Shown: positions 35,108 through 43,458, numbered from the stretch's first letter. The stretch is DNA of 53,490 nt from Vibrio agarilyticus (GCF_012641465.1 NZ_JABAIK010000023.1:1-53490), one strand, 5' to 3'. The notes: generated by a model from the sequence alone, not told the origin. Program-made: numbers and translations.

Positions 35108-35953
35108 TTAACTGGCTTGTGGCGTCGGTAGCGCAAGACGCAAATGCAGTTCGTCGATAATAGCGCGACACGCTTTTGAATAAATCAGGTCATCATTGTT
35201 GCCGACCAGTTGGACCAAGGCCACTTTACCACTGTCAATACATTGGCTGAGTGTCGCGAGTGCTAAATTTAAATCGAGCTTGGGTTCAATATTCACTGAA
35301 TGCGAGGGCACCAGAGAAGCTAAGTCTAACGTGACAATGATACGCTCACTGTGTTCGAGAATGTGGGCGATATGTTGTTTTACTCGGCTTTTATGTAACA
35401 GTTGAAACTCAGAGTCGGTGAGCCAATGGCAATCAAGATCTTCAGCGTAGTCACGCATTACTGAACTTATCCTTGGCTCTTGTAAGCCACAGAAAAATGC
35501 TCGAGCCTTAGAGTATCTCGAAAGGGCAAAGTGATAGGCTGAACCAACTTTGACTTCAAGAGTCGCCTCAAGAGGCATTCTATGACCAATGTGGATTAAC
35601 CCTGCCTCTAGCTCGATGTTTGACATAAGGCTCGGCAGAAGCGAGAGCATGGTTTCGCTGCTATTGGTCAGCATGACCACCAGTGCTTGATCTGCGGCAT
35701 GTTTTTGCACTGCGTTTATTAGCGCCCCATTTTGTACGGCATCATGCGCAAAATGGCCAATATACGATGAACGCATATGGGGGTGACGCAAGAGCCATTC
35801 ATTGGCGTTTTCGAGGCTTTGATCTGCTTTGTCGTATTCGTAACGACCCATGGAGTGAAGCTGCTGTGACGCGATAATAAAGCAGTAGGGAGCTGTTCGC
35901 GCAGACGCAGACTTAAACAGTTTTTTACGATAATGACCAATAAAACCAAACAT
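35108..35953 (-). CDS. Arginase/formimidoylglutamase-fold protein lacking metal ligands
   Basis: A 281-residue protein that looks like a member of the ureohydrolase (arginase/agmatinase/formimidoylglutamase) fold but without an active metal site. Where the family has DAHxD, it has HIGHRM (121-126). Where it has SIDxD, it has TLDLAS (208-213). The general order of strands and the GSAYHFALSR, AFFCGL and ALATLSQCIDSGKVA segments still fit. It may be a sensory or regulatory pseudoenzyme. Its gene begins 6 bp after the IclR gene on the same strand, so the two are surely co-transcribed. The assignment rests on fold-like sequence order rather than strong identity. Confidence 0.6.
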   Translation of the reverse strand: MFGFIGHYRKKLFKSASARTAPYCFIIASQQLHSMGRYEYDKADQSLENANEWLLRHPHMRSSYIGHFAHDAVQNGALINAVQKHAADQALVVMLTNSSETMLSLLPSLMSNIELEAGLIHIGHRMPLEATLEVKVGSAYHFALSRYSKARAFFCGLQEPRISSVMRDYAEDLDCHWLTDSEFQLLHKSRVKQHIAHILEHSERIIVTLDLASLVPSHSVNIEPKLDLNLALATLSQCIDSGKVALVQLVGNNDDLIYSKACRAIIDELHLRLALPTPQAS

Positions 35954-35959
35954 AATGCG

Positions 35960-36694
35960 CTACCTTTCCGGTGGTAAAGCACGCGCCGCTTGCAGCACGT
36001 GCAAAATGATCCTTTGTTTATCTGACTCAACGCGATGCGCCGGTGCCATCACCGATACTGCGCCAATGAGTTTGCTCCCCTTCATGACAGGAGCACTGAT
36101 CCCAGAGACGCCAGGGTCGATTTCTGATGTACTCACGGCATAGCCATTGCGACGAATGGTTTCGAGCTCTTCTTGCCATTTATCCAAGCGCGCAGCTTCG
36201 CCAAAGTGGCGCAAAATTTTCTCACAGCGTGCTGCTGGCATAAAAGCCAACATGACTTTTGATGATGCGCCCCGCAGTAGTGGCTGACTTTGACCTTGAA
36301 CATAGCTGCATCGTAGTGCTTGCATACTTTCTTTTTGACGAACGCAAAGTGCGCGATAGCCCACAGGCACCATGTACGCAGCAAGCTCTCCCGTCTGTTG
36401 AGAAAGACGCGCAAGAATGCTTTCGACCATTTCTAAGCTGTGCTGCTTGGTGTCATAGCTGCGCATTAATAAAAGTGCAGCGGGGCCAACAACGAAGGTT
36501 TTCTCGTTCGCACTCTCTTCGATAAGGTTCCATTCTTTGAGTAATTTTAGGTGACGATACAGGCTACTCAATGGCACTGAGAGCTGTTCACTCAATGTCT
36601 TAGCCGACACTGGATGGTCATTTACTGCGACTTGCATTAACAGCTGCAGCGTCTTTTCGTTAACGGGGTTAGCACTGGTTTTTGCGCTACTCAT
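35960..36694 (-). CDS. IclR family transcriptional regulator
   Basis: A 244-residue regulator with an N-terminal winged helix-turn-helix (about residues 12-65: TLQLLMQVA...AKTLSEQLSVPLSSLYRHLKLL) and an IclR effector-binding domain (about 75-240), whose signature EIDPGVSGISAPVM and GSKLIGAVSVMAPAHR are clear. The start may be the ATG at 36694 or a GTG at 36709; neither has a strong ribosome site. It is followed after 6 bp by the arginase-fold gene, which is likely its functional partner. A 423-bp control region separates it from the divergent MaoC gene, a possible target. The ligand is unknown. Confidence 0.88.
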   Translation of the reverse strand: MSSAKTSANPVNEKTLQLLMQVAVNDHPVSAKTLSEQLSVPLSSLYRHLKLLKEWNLIEESANEKTFVVGPAALLLMRSYDTKQHSLEMVESILARLSQQTGELAAYMVPVGYRALCVRQKESMQALRCSYVQGQSQPLLRGASSKVMLAFMPAARCEKILRHFGEAARLDKWQEELETIRRNGYAVSTSEIDPGVSGISAPVMKGSKLIGAVSVMAPAHRVESDKQRIILHVLQAARALPPER

Positions 36695-36709
36695 ACTCAG
36701 GTCGCTCAC

Positions 36710-37117
36710 ACAAATTTAATCACACCAATATAATTCTTGGCTATGAAGAATAGAAACTGGTTTCAGAAGGGCGTTTATCATCTAGTGAGAAATGTGCCAT
36801 GTATTGATGTGACTGAAAAAGAGCAGAGTAAACATTTTAACGCATGATCACATTTTTGGAGCAAACAGTCCGGCTTAAGCGGATAAATTTGGGCATGAAA
36901 CTTGAATTAACTTTTTCGAAAATGGTCAAGTGGCAAAGTAGACTAGCTCAATCGCTGAAGATTAATAAAATGGTGTTTTATTTCTAACATGTTGAAAATA
37001 AAGATTATTTATCTTTGAGAATACAAGTGTTCGCCCGAAAGTATTTGCAACAGAATGTGAACTCATTCAAAATTGTCGTGAGTTTTTCCGTTACCAGCCC
37101 ATGTTCGTAAGGTTTTT
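36710..37117. other. AT-rich divergent control region (iclR-type / maoC-type)
   Basis: About 408 bp between two divergent genes. I see no gene, repeat or terminator. It should hold both promoters, and an IclR site would be expected, but no clear palindrome can be chosen by eye. Confidence 0.5.
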
Positions 37118-37792
37118 ATGAAAGTCACCAATCTCTTGAAAGATAAAGTTGAGTCGCGTTTGTCGCAACACGCAGAGTCGATCAGTTGGATGTCACCAAC
37201 CTTGCGTGAGTATTGGCACGAATTTTTAGAAAAAGCCCAAAATAGTGGCTTGTTCTCAAAGATTCGCGATCATCATCAGCCTGCAGTAAATGAAGAGGTG
37301 GAAGCGCCCGTCATTGAACTAAAACCAGAAGCGCAAGTTCTGTTTGATGAGCTGAATGCGCAACTGGGTGAAGTGATCCACACCGGTGATTGGATCTTAG
37401 TCGATCAAGAGCGGATCAATCAATTTGGCGCGGTCACTGAAGACATGCAATGGATTCACACCGATCCTGAACGTGCTGCGCAAGAGTCACCGTTTAAAAC
37501 GACAATTGCTCACGGTTTTTTGACGTTGGCTTTGTTGCCACGCTTGACCGATTCTGTTGACCCTGAGAACAGCTTGTTTCCCACGGCAAAATTGGTTGTG
37601 AATATTGGCTTAAATCAGGTTCGCTTTCCTTATCCTGTGAAAGCTGGTAATAATCTACGCGCTGTTAGCCGATTGACTAAAGTAACGCCAATTAAGAAAG
37701 GCATTGAAGTTGAACGCGAAATTAAAGTTGAGATTGAAGGAGTGCGTCGCCCGGCGGCGGTTGTGACTTCGGTGATTCAATTGCACTTTTAA
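37118..37792 (+). CDS. MaoC-family hydratase with N-terminal extension
   Basis: A 224-residue protein with a C-terminal MaoC/R-hydratase hot-dog domain (about 85-224) and an extra N-terminal part (1-80) of charged, probably helical sequence (SPTLREYWHEFLEKAQNSGLF). The catalytic Asp109 and His114 are both in EDMQWIHTDPERA, and the family segment TIAHGFLTLALLP follows. It probably hydrates enoyl-CoA or a related thioester; the extension may bind a partner or a polymer granule. It is divergent from an IclR regulator. A terminator follows. The start is the ATG with AAGGTTTTT before it. Confidence 0.88.
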   Translation: MKVTNLLKDKVESRLSQHAESISWMSPTLREYWHEFLEKAQNSGLFSKIRDHHQPAVNEEVEAPVIELKPEAQVLFDELNAQLGEVIHTGDWILVDQERINQFGAVTEDMQWIHTDPERAAQESPFKTTIAHGFLTLALLPRLTDSVDPENSLFPTAKLVVNIGLNQVRFPYPVKAGNNLRAVSRLTKVTPIKKGIEVEREIKVEIEGVRRPAAVVTSVIQLHF

Positions 37793-37816
37793 CTATACCA
37801 TTTCATGAGATCCACT

Positions 37817-37840
37817 AAGAGCGCAATGGCGCTCTTTTTT
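37817..37840 (+). terminator. Terminator after the MaoC gene
   Basis: AGAGCGC/GCGCTCT stem with a 4-base loop, followed by a run of T. Confidence 0.9.
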
Positions 37841-37856
37841 GTTTTTGTCTGCTGTT

Positions 37857-37892
37857 CTCTGAATCCTGCATCTTGAAGTCACTTGGGTATAT
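37857..37892 (-). repeat. Family B remnant (one end)
   Basis: TCTGAATCCTGCATCTTGAAG, followed by TCACTTGGGTATATA, matches the end of family B. About 36 bp remain, just before the DUF3024 gene. Confidence 0.75.
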
Positions 37893-37936
37893 ACTTATCA
37901 GCAAGATCAATACGCTCTAGTGAAAGGGGCCAATCT

Positions 37937-38296
37937 ATGTCAGTGACTCAAATCGCCATCGGTCGATTACTCAGAGACGCAGACGCACTTTGTCATAGGC
38001 GCAATATGAATACAGCGGTTGAACTGGGAAAGTGCGATTTTGAGCCAATTGATCATGGGGTTGAGTTTTATAAAGCCCATTACTTGTTGGACTCACAACA
38101 CAGTGAATACAGCGAGTCTGTTGCACGAGTTATTTACCATCCAAGCGATCATTTATGGTGGCTTTATATTCCGGGTAAGGTTGCAACAGGCAGTGACGAA
38201 CCAATGTGGTATGCCTATCCTTACTTACCCAATAGTGCTGAACTGTCGTGTTTACTTGAGGAAATTGAGCGAGATCCAAGAGCCTATTTTTGGTGA
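37937..38296 (+). CDS. DUF3024 family protein
   Basis: A 119-residue small soluble protein similar to DUF3024. The C-terminal part WWLYIPG...WYAYPYLPN...LLEEIERDPRAYFW is the recognisable region. No catalytic motif or membrane segment is visible. The ATG at 37937 is chosen because GAAAGGGG lies before it; an upstream in-frame codon at 37883 falls inside the repeat remnant. The function is unknown. A divergent 57-residue gene follows. Confidence 0.7.
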   Translation: MSVTQIAIGRLLRDADALCHRRNMNTAVELGKCDFEPIDHGVEFYKAHYLLDSQHSEYSESVARVIYHPSDHLWWLYIPGKVATGSDEPMWYAYPYLPNSAELSCLLEEIERDPRAYFW

Positions 38297-38336
38297 GTGC
38301 GACAAATGCATGGTTAGCGCTAACAACGTGATTGAT

Positions 38337-38510
38337 TTAGCTATCCGGACGAATAGAAAAAAGATCGCAATTGAATTTACCCGCCTGAAGATAAGCTTCA
38401 TGCGCAGCCTGCTTTGATGGGGCAAACACCGTCATTGTCTGCATTTCGCCATTTTCAAAGTAACGAATTTCATACGCACAACTGTGTTCAAATTGAACGG
38501 CTGTAGACAT
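38337..38510 (-). CDS. Small conserved-looking protein (57 aa)
   Basis: A 57-residue frame, from ATG at 38510 to TAA at 38337, with a very good ribosome site (GAGGAAAG) five or six bases before the ATG. The peptide starts MSTAVQFEHSCAYEIRYF and ends FNCDLFSIRPDS, with two Cys and no repeats or low-complexity sequence. No neighbour explains its role. It is too short for many gene finders. I do not recognise its family. Confidence 0.6.
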   Translation of the reverse strand: MSTAVQFEHSCAYEIRYFENGEMQTMTVFAPSKQAAHEAYLQAGKFNCDLFSIRPDS

Positions 38511-38896
38511 GGACTTTCCTCATAAAGCAATAGCTCCTTTATCATTAAAGATGAAGGGCGATTTGGATACAGACTGACCTTTAACGTGTGTGCGGCAAAG
38601 ATTGTCCGATCTCGAATAATAGGTATAAATCAAGCAAAAATTATACCAAATAATGAGATGTGATGCGGAAAAATATTGTCAAATTTCTGTCGGATTTCCT
38701 CTAACTCAGATTTAATCGGCTAAATTGTCTTCAATACCTAAACAATTTGAGAACAGGTAGTGGCAAGCGAATGAAACTCCATGAGCACTTCATGAACATA
38801 GATAAATTGGGGCGAATGAGTGCAGCCAATTTATCTGCCGTTGCAAATAGGATCGGCATGTGGCAATACTCACGTGTGCGAGGAGGACCTCCTATA
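38511..38896. other. Intergenic region with degraded repeat
   Basis: About 386 bp. It includes a worn family A-like stretch (about 38750-38815: CTCCATGAGCACTTCATG then AACATAGATAAATTG). An in-frame reading of it would extend the DUF6279 protein upstream, but the true signal peptide begins later. The promoters for the flanking genes must lie here; none can be chosen with confidence. Confidence 0.55.
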
Positions 38897-39733
38897 TTGA
38901 AGGCTCGAATCGTCACCGCACTTATGTCACTATTGTTGCTGAGTGGATGTGCTACACAGTTTGTGTACAACAACATCGATTGGCTTGGCGTTGACTACAT
39001 TGAAGATTACGTGTCGCTCAGCGCCGAACAAGAGTCACAGTTACAGCGGCAATTGCAAAACATGCAGCAGTGGCATCGTCGCAGTGAGTTGCCTCAATAT
39101 TATGCCCATCTTTCAGAACTTAGAGCGGTTCAACCTGAAGCGATCAATGATCTCTATTTGATTCAGCAACAACGCAAATTCGAGCAGCATTGGTGGCGTT
39201 TGGTGCAATATGCCGCGCCCACCGTAAGTGACTTGACCATTTCGTTAACCGATGAACAGAAGCTTGAGTTACTCAAAAATATTGCTGTGGCTCATAAAGA
39301 GAAAGATGATGAATATATTGATAAAAGTGAAGACGAAATTCGTCAAAGCTATTATGAGAAGCTGCAAGAGCGTACGGAGGAGTGGGTCGGTACGTTGACA
39401 TCAACGCAAAAAAGCCAGCTTAAAGCGTGGGCAAATGAGATGTTAGTGACGAACGAGTTTTGGTCGGCTTATCGTCAAGCTTATTTACGCTATTTAGCCG
39501 CGATGTTAGCCGAACCCGACCCGAGCTTAAAACAGGCGCAAATCGACCAGCTGCTTTACAATGCCGATGCGTTATATTCAACTGAATTGCGACAAGCTCT
39601 TGATTATAATCGTCAACTTTTCATCAATAATCTTACGTTGTTCGCAACCAGTATGACGCAAAAACAGTGGGCCTATTATCGTAAGCAAGTAACGGAATGG
39701 ATGGAGTTAGCGCAGGAGCTTCAATCACCGTGA
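38897..39733 (+). CDS. DUF6279-like lipoprotein
   Basis: A 278-residue lipoprotein: signal MKARIVTALMSLLLLSGC with lipobox LSGC (Cys18), then an all-helical, Gln/Glu-rich mature part with NIDWLGVDYIEDYVSL at its start. This matches the DUF6279 family, whose function is unknown. The start is taken as TTG at 38897 because it gives a proper lipoprotein signal and AGGAGG lies 10 bases before it. An ATG at 38747 would place about 50 residues, partly from a repeat, before the signal. AGGAGG is followed by its own complement CCTCCT, so a hairpin could hide the ribosome site. Confidence 0.8.
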   Translation: MKARIVTALMSLLLLSGCATQFVYNNIDWLGVDYIEDYVSLSAEQESQLQRQLQNMQQWHRRSELPQYYAHLSELRAVQPEAINDLYLIQQQRKFEQHWWRLVQYAAPTVSDLTISLTDEQKLELLKNIAVAHKEKDDEYIDKSEDEIRQSYYEKLQERTEEWVGTLTSTQKSQLKAWANEMLVTNEFWSAYRQAYLRYLAAMLAEPDPSLKQAQIDQLLYNADALYSTELRQALDYNRQLFINNLTLFATSMTQKQWAYYRKQVTEWMELAQELQSP

Positions 39734-39755
39734 CGGTGCTCCTGCACACGCAATT

Positions 39756-40211
39756 CTAAGTATTTAATTCACTTAATGGTAGCCAGCAAATTTCAACTCC
39801 CGCTTGTTGAAACATATCTTGGCTAATCGAGATTTTTTCACCCCAACGCGAAAGAAAATCCGCGCTTTGCTCAGGGCAATGGACACGCGCGATGCCAGTT
39901 TGAATGATTTTTGCCGCGCAGTTAGGGCAGGGAAAATGAGTGACCCAAATGTCACAACCATCAAGATCTCGTTTGGAAAACAGAATGGCATTTTCTTCAG
40001 CGTGTAACGTCTTAAGGTACTTCAATTCGCGATCATCGGTTTCGGCGCTATCATCCACCCCATGTGGGTAACCATTAAAGCCGACTGATACGATGCGATT
40101 GTGTTTGGTGATGACAGCACCCACTTGCGTTGATGGATCTTTACTCCAAGAAGCGACCAGTTCCGCCATCTGATAAAAGCGTTTGGCCCATTTACTATTC
40201 ACTGTGTTCAT
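39756..40211 (-). CDS. dCMP deaminase (ComE-like cytidine/deoxycytidylate deaminase)
   Basis: A 151-residue zinc deaminase of the deoxycytidylate family, which converts dCMP to dUMP in pyrimidine nucleotide supply. The zinc site is complete: His70 and catalytic Glu72 in LHAEENAILFS, Cys95 and Cys98 in FPCPNCAAKII. The N-terminal DPSTQVGAVI and GFNGYPHGVDD loops match dCMP deaminases rather than cytidine deaminase. It is short, as expected. It converges with the DUF6279 gene and is divergent from the HAD phosphatase. The start at 40211 is the usual Met. Confidence 0.9.
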   Translation of the reverse strand: MNTVNSKWAKRFYQMAELVASWSKDPSTQVGAVITKHNRIVSVGFNGYPHGVDDSAETDDRELKYLKTLHAEENAILFSKRDLDGCDIWVTHFPCPNCAAKIIQTGIARVHCPEQSADFLSRWGEKISISQDMFQQAGVEICWLPLSELNT

Positions 40212-40326
40212 GTTTCCCCGTCCTTGAACAATAGATGATTCATATTAGCGCATCGTCAATAAAGATAGGTAGATGTTTCTATGGATAAAGTTTGTTACCC
40301 TCAAGCAAATTGTGTTGGAGAGACGT

Positions 40327-40950
40327 ATGAACGATGACTTTAATGGTGTAGCGCTGGATTTTTCCCGCTATCAAGGATTGATCTTTGACATGGATGGCAC
40401 TTTGATTGATACCATGCCAGCTCATCTGGAAGCTTGGTCGAGAACCATGGAGGTTTTTGATATTCCATGTGATAAAGCATGGATTCACGCCAGGGGCGGA
40501 ATGCCGAGTAGCAAAATCGTGGTCGAAATGAATAAACACTTTAGTCTTGATCTCGACCCTCAACAGGTCGCGCAGCATAAAATGGCGACATTTAGTGCGA
40601 TGGAGGATCACGGGGATTGCATTCGAGTGACCTGCGAGCTTGTGCGAAAATACGTTGGAGAGAAAAAACTCGCAGTTGGTACGGGCAGTTTGCGCGAATC
40701 TGCGATGAAATTACTTGAAAAATCTCAGCTGTTGTCATTTTTTGATGCTGTTGTGACAGCAAGTGATGTGACTGAACATAAACCCAATCCTCACACCTTT
40801 TTGTTAGCCGCTGAGCAACTCAATTTACCATCAGAACAATGCGCTGTTTTTGAAGATACCGAGCTCGGATTACAAGCCGCTCACGCGGCTGGAATGGATT
40901 GTTTTATGGTTGAAGGTGAGACCTTGGTGTTCCATCCTTATATAAAGTAA
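40327..40950 (+). CDS. HAD-family sugar phosphatase (YqaB-like)
   Basis: A 207-residue HAD-superfamily hydrolase of the beta-phosphoglucomutase-like subgroup. The nucleophile Asp21 and Asp23 are in IFDMDGTLIDTMP. Motif II is GTGSLRES. Motif III Lys is in TEHKPNPHTF, and motif IV is FEDTELGLQAAHAAGM. It resembles E. coli YqaB, which dephosphorylates fructose-1-phosphate and 6-phosphogluconate. It is cytoplasmic. The ATG at 40327 is chosen because GGAGAG precedes it; an in-frame ATG at 40273 would add an odd hydrophobic stretch. A palindromic repeat follows before the convergent FKBP gene. Confidence 0.88.
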   Translation: MNDDFNGVALDFSRYQGLIFDMDGTLIDTMPAHLEAWSRTMEVFDIPCDKAWIHARGGMPSSKIVVEMNKHFSLDLDPQQVAQHKMATFSAMEDHGDCIRVTCELVRKYVGEKKLAVGTGSLRESAMKLLEKSQLLSFFDAVVTASDVTEHKPNPHTFLLAAEQLNLPSEQCAVFEDTELGLQAAHAAGMDCFMVEGETLVFHPYIK

Positions 40951-40960
40951 CACTCATCGT

Positions 40961-41001
40961 GATACCCAAGTAACCGTCCTGCTTAACGTTACTTGGGTAT
41001 A
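40961..41001. repeat. Palindromic mini-repeat between convergent genes
   Basis: ATACCCAAGTAAC and GTTACTTGGGTAT are a perfect 13-bp inverted repeat with a 13-base loop. They carry the repeat-family end motif. It could be a bidirectional transcription-end hairpin, although no T-run follows. Confidence 0.85.
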
Positions 41002-41020
41002 AATAGCACGGGTATCAATA

Positions 41021-41494
41021 TTATTCGATGCCAAGCAACTCAACATCAAAGATGAGCGTGGCAGAAGGTGGAATAGGCCCTGCTCCGTTTTTGCCATAGG
41101 CAAGTTGGCTTGGAATAAAGAAACGCATTTTATCGCCTACAACCATGTGCTGAAGTCCCTCAGTCCAACCTGGAATCACTTGATTTAGACCGAAGGTGAT
41201 TGGCTCCCCTCGTTCGACAGAGCTGTCAAAGACAGTGCCGTCAATCAATGTTCCATGATAATGGACCTTAACACGGCTCGTCGCGGTTGGGTTTATTTCA
41301 CCGTCCCCTTTATTAAGCACAAGATATTGCAACCCACTTTCGGTTGTGACGACGCCTTCTTGATTTGCATTGGAGGCAAGGAAGGTTTGTCCTTGTTGCA
41401 AATTAATCTCGGCGGATTTGTGGTTCGTCCATGTGCGATAGATAAAAAATGCCGCAAGAGCAAAGATGATTAAGGGAAAAATAAATTTAGACAC
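41021..41494 (-). CDS. FKBP-type peptidyl-prolyl isomerase with membrane anchor
   Basis: A 157-residue protein with one N-terminal membrane helix (about residues 4-22, [19 protein letters not shown]), a short linker, and an FKBP domain (about 45-157). [53 protein letters not shown] and [13 protein letters not shown] are the usual segments. The domain should lie in the periplasm, where it speeds proline isomerisation during folding. It begins 15 bp after the DsbA-like lipoprotein gene on the same strand, which supports a shared folding role. Confidence 0.92.
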   Translation of the reverse strand: MSKFIFPLIIFALAAFFIYRTWTNHKSAEINLQQGQTFLASNANQEGVVTTESGLQYLVLNKGDGEINPTATSRVKVHYHGTLIDGTVFDSSVERGEPITFGLNQVIPGWTEGLQHMVVGDKMRFFIPSQLAYGKNGAGPIPPSATLIFDVELLGIE

Positions 41495-41509
41495 AAAAAC
41501 CTCGTGTAA

Positions 41510-42151
41510 TTATGGCTGAGACAATAAATAAGAAATGGTATTCGCAATTTGCTCACTGCTGGTGTGAGCTGAGGGCAACACTTGATATTTGCTATTGACA
41601 ATAAATGTCGGCACTGAATTTATCTGAGCTTGTTCTGTGATCACATCCGCTCGCGCAAGCATTTCAAAAAGAACCTCTTTCTGCTCATCGGTGAGTGTGT
41701 AGGGCGTTTGTAACCCACGTTCGGTGAACACTTTATTTAACGCTTGTTCTTTTTCTGCTTGAGTAAATTCACTGCCCATTTGCACTGCTGCAAACAGATC
41801 TTCCATGAGAGCGTGATCGGGAACGCCACCGATCTGCAGTACTGCCGTGTAATAAATGATCGCGGCAACTTGCGCATTTTGATTAAAAGTCACTGGAATT
41901 TTGCCGAAGGTCTCCCCTGTGGCATTTTGCAGTTCAGGAATCATGCTCTCTAACGTACGGCAATGGCCACAAATCAACGAAAACACCTCGGTAACGGGAG
42001 CAAGTTCAAATCCGTCTAATGTTTGAGGCAAAAGCACATACTGTTCACCTTGTTTTGGTGTGCTGATCTTGGGCTCTTGGGCAGGTTCACAGCCAGTTAG
42101 CATGATGCCAGCAATGAGCGCCAAGAAGGAATGTCGAATGGTATGTAACAT
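41510..42151 (-). CDS. DsbA-like thiol-disulfide lipoprotein
   Basis: A 213-residue lipoprotein with signal LTGC (Cys21) and a DsbA/thioredoxin-fold domain. The active site is CGHC (residues 61-64, in VFSLICGHCRTLES), the same dipeptide form as protein disulfide isomerase-like oxidants (E. coli DsbA is CPHC). The cis-proline loop is SVPTFIV. A helical insert lies between. It should be anchored in the outer or inner membrane, facing the periplasm, and form or repair disulfides. The FKBP gene follows after 15 bp. Confidence 0.9.
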   Translation of the reverse strand: MLHTIRHSFLALIAGIMLTGCEPAQEPKISTPKQGEQYVLLPQTLDGFELAPVTEVFSLICGHCRTLESMIPELQNATGETFGKIPVTFNQNAQVAAIIYYTAVLQIGGVPDHALMEDLFAAVQMGSEFTQAEKEQALNKVFTERGLQTPYTLTDEQKEVLFEMLARADVITEQAQINSVPTFIVNSKYQVLPSAHTSSEQIANTISYLLSQP

Positions 42152-42384
42152 AAGAAATCTCTATCTATCGATAATCTTTGAAGTTTAGCGCGTATAGACA
42201 GCTCGGAAAACTGTTACTTTGTTAAAGGACTGAGATTGTTGAGTCACTCGAGGGGGAATTGGTGTTGCAGCTCTGCACTTGAATTCGCGCTTGTGTGATC
42301 CCGAGCCACTAAAGATTCAAAGCGCGCTGCCGATAGTATACTCACTAGAAATGCGTCTTCACTTTTTAGTAGACGCTGCAGCGT

Positions 42385-42434
42385 TATACCTAAGTAACTT
42401 CTAAATACGCGGCTCAGCGAGAATGACTTGGGTA
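42385..42434. repeat. Family B remnant (both ends fused)
   Basis: About 50 bp: TATACCTAAGTAACTTC joined to GGCTCAGCGAGAATGACTTG and GGTATA. It looks like a family B element with its interior lost. It lies just before the OmpA-like lipoprotein gene. Confidence 0.75.
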
Positions 42435-42462
42435 TAAAAGGTTCGGGTTTCGTAGGTATCAC

Positions 42463-43092
42463 ATGTTGAAGAGATTCGGTGCGCTCAGTGCGACATTTAT
42501 ATTGGTTGGTTGCCAGTCGACCAACTTTGGCTACAGCATGCTCGATGTGGCTCCTGAAGATAGCCAACTTTTGCGACACCCCAACTGGGGAGAGCCACAG
42601 CTGCAAGTGATAGAAGAGCGTACGGAAACGCGAATTGTGATTGGCCAGCCGCGACCTACTCATGCGTTGTCGCAGCTACAATCTTTGGAGCATGGACTAG
42701 CTAGGCGTGGGTGGCATTATCAAATTTTGTCAGGGCAATATTTGATGATTCATTTGACCGAAGGGATTCACTTTAAAACAAATTCGAGCGAAATCTCCGA
42801 GCCTTCAAGACGTTGGTTATTAAGCTTAGCCGAATATCTGTCTACGCAGCCGGAGGTTGAAATTGTGATTAATGGCCATACTGATGATAGTGGAAGAAAT
42901 CGTTACAACGATGGACTGTCAGAGCGTCGTGCTCAAATGGTCAAACAAATCTTGATGCAAGGGAAAATGCCAATCACGCGGTTATTTACTCGAGCATTTG
43001 GTGAATATTTACCAAGTTGTAGCAACCAAACCAACTCAGGGCGTACCTGTAACCGCCGCGTTGATTTGGTGCTGCTTGTGCCGCAACGCTAA
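42463..43092 (+). CDS. OmpA-family lipoprotein
   Basis: A 209-residue lipoprotein (lipobox LVGC, Cys17) with a C-terminal OmpA-like peptidoglycan-binding domain (about 95-205). The clear motif is INGHTDDSGRNRYNDGLSERR (about 138-158), followed by RAFGEYLPSC and NRRVDLVLL. It should link the outer membrane to peptidoglycan. Two Cys near the C-terminus (SCSNQTNSGRTC) may pair. A fused family B remnant lies in its leader. The start is the ATG at 42463 after GTAGGTATC, with only a weak site. Confidence 0.9.
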   Translation: MLKRFGALSATFILVGCQSTNFGYSMLDVAPEDSQLLRHPNWGEPQLQVIEERTETRIVIGQPRPTHALSQLQSLEHGLARRGWHYQILSGQYLMIHLTEGIHFKTNSSEISEPSRRWLLSLAEYLSTQPEVEIVINGHTDDSGRNRYNDGLSERRAQMVKQILMQGKMPITRLFTRAFGEYLPSCSNQTNSGRTCNRRVDLVLLVPQR

Positions 43093-43098
43093 GTGTTG

Positions 43099-43458
43099 TT
43101 ATACAAACTCACGTTGGATGAATGCAACGATATCATTCGATTCATACAGCCATTCAACGTGCCCATTTTGTTCAATTCGCAAACAGGGCACTTTGATTTT
43201 GCCACCTTGTGTTTCAAGCTCTTGGCGAAATTGTACGTTGTTTTTGGCGTCTCTTAACTCTATGTCCACCGACTGGCGTTTGAGTGCGCGACGCACTTTG
43301 ACACAAAAAGGGCAAGCCTCGAACTGGTACAGCGCATAATGGCTCGCTTTTTCATCGATGCGTTTTTGATGTTCTGAATCACGTGTAATGCCGCGCGGCG
43401 AAAAGAGTGCGTCGCTAAGTAAAATGACTTTCCCCAGAACAGAGCGGATCAACTTCAT
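43099..43458 (-). CDS. Glutaredoxin-family protein
   Basis: A 119-residue protein with an N-terminal hydrophobic/basic stretch (MKLIRSVLGKVILLSDALF) and a glutaredoxin/GST-N-type thioredoxin fold. The redox motif is CPFC (49-52) in FEACPFCVKVRRAL, with KVPCLRI as the cis-Pro loop region. It probably acts in thiol reduction. The ATG at 43458 is chosen because an ideal TAGGAGGT site precedes it; a longer frame starting at 43560 overlaps the upstream gene. Another gene of unknown function lies 82 bp upstream on the same strand. Confidence 0.85.
   Translation of the reverse strand: MKLIRSVLGKVILLSDALFSPRGITRDSEHQKRIDEKASHYALYQFEACPFCVKVRRALKRQSVDIELRDAKNNVQFRQELETQGGKIKVPCLRIEQNGHVEWLYESNDIVAFIQREFV

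Noticed and set aside
42244-42663. Minus-strand frame of 139 codons
   Set aside because: It covers a repeat remnant and the antisense of the OmpA-like lipoprotein start, with no ribosome site.
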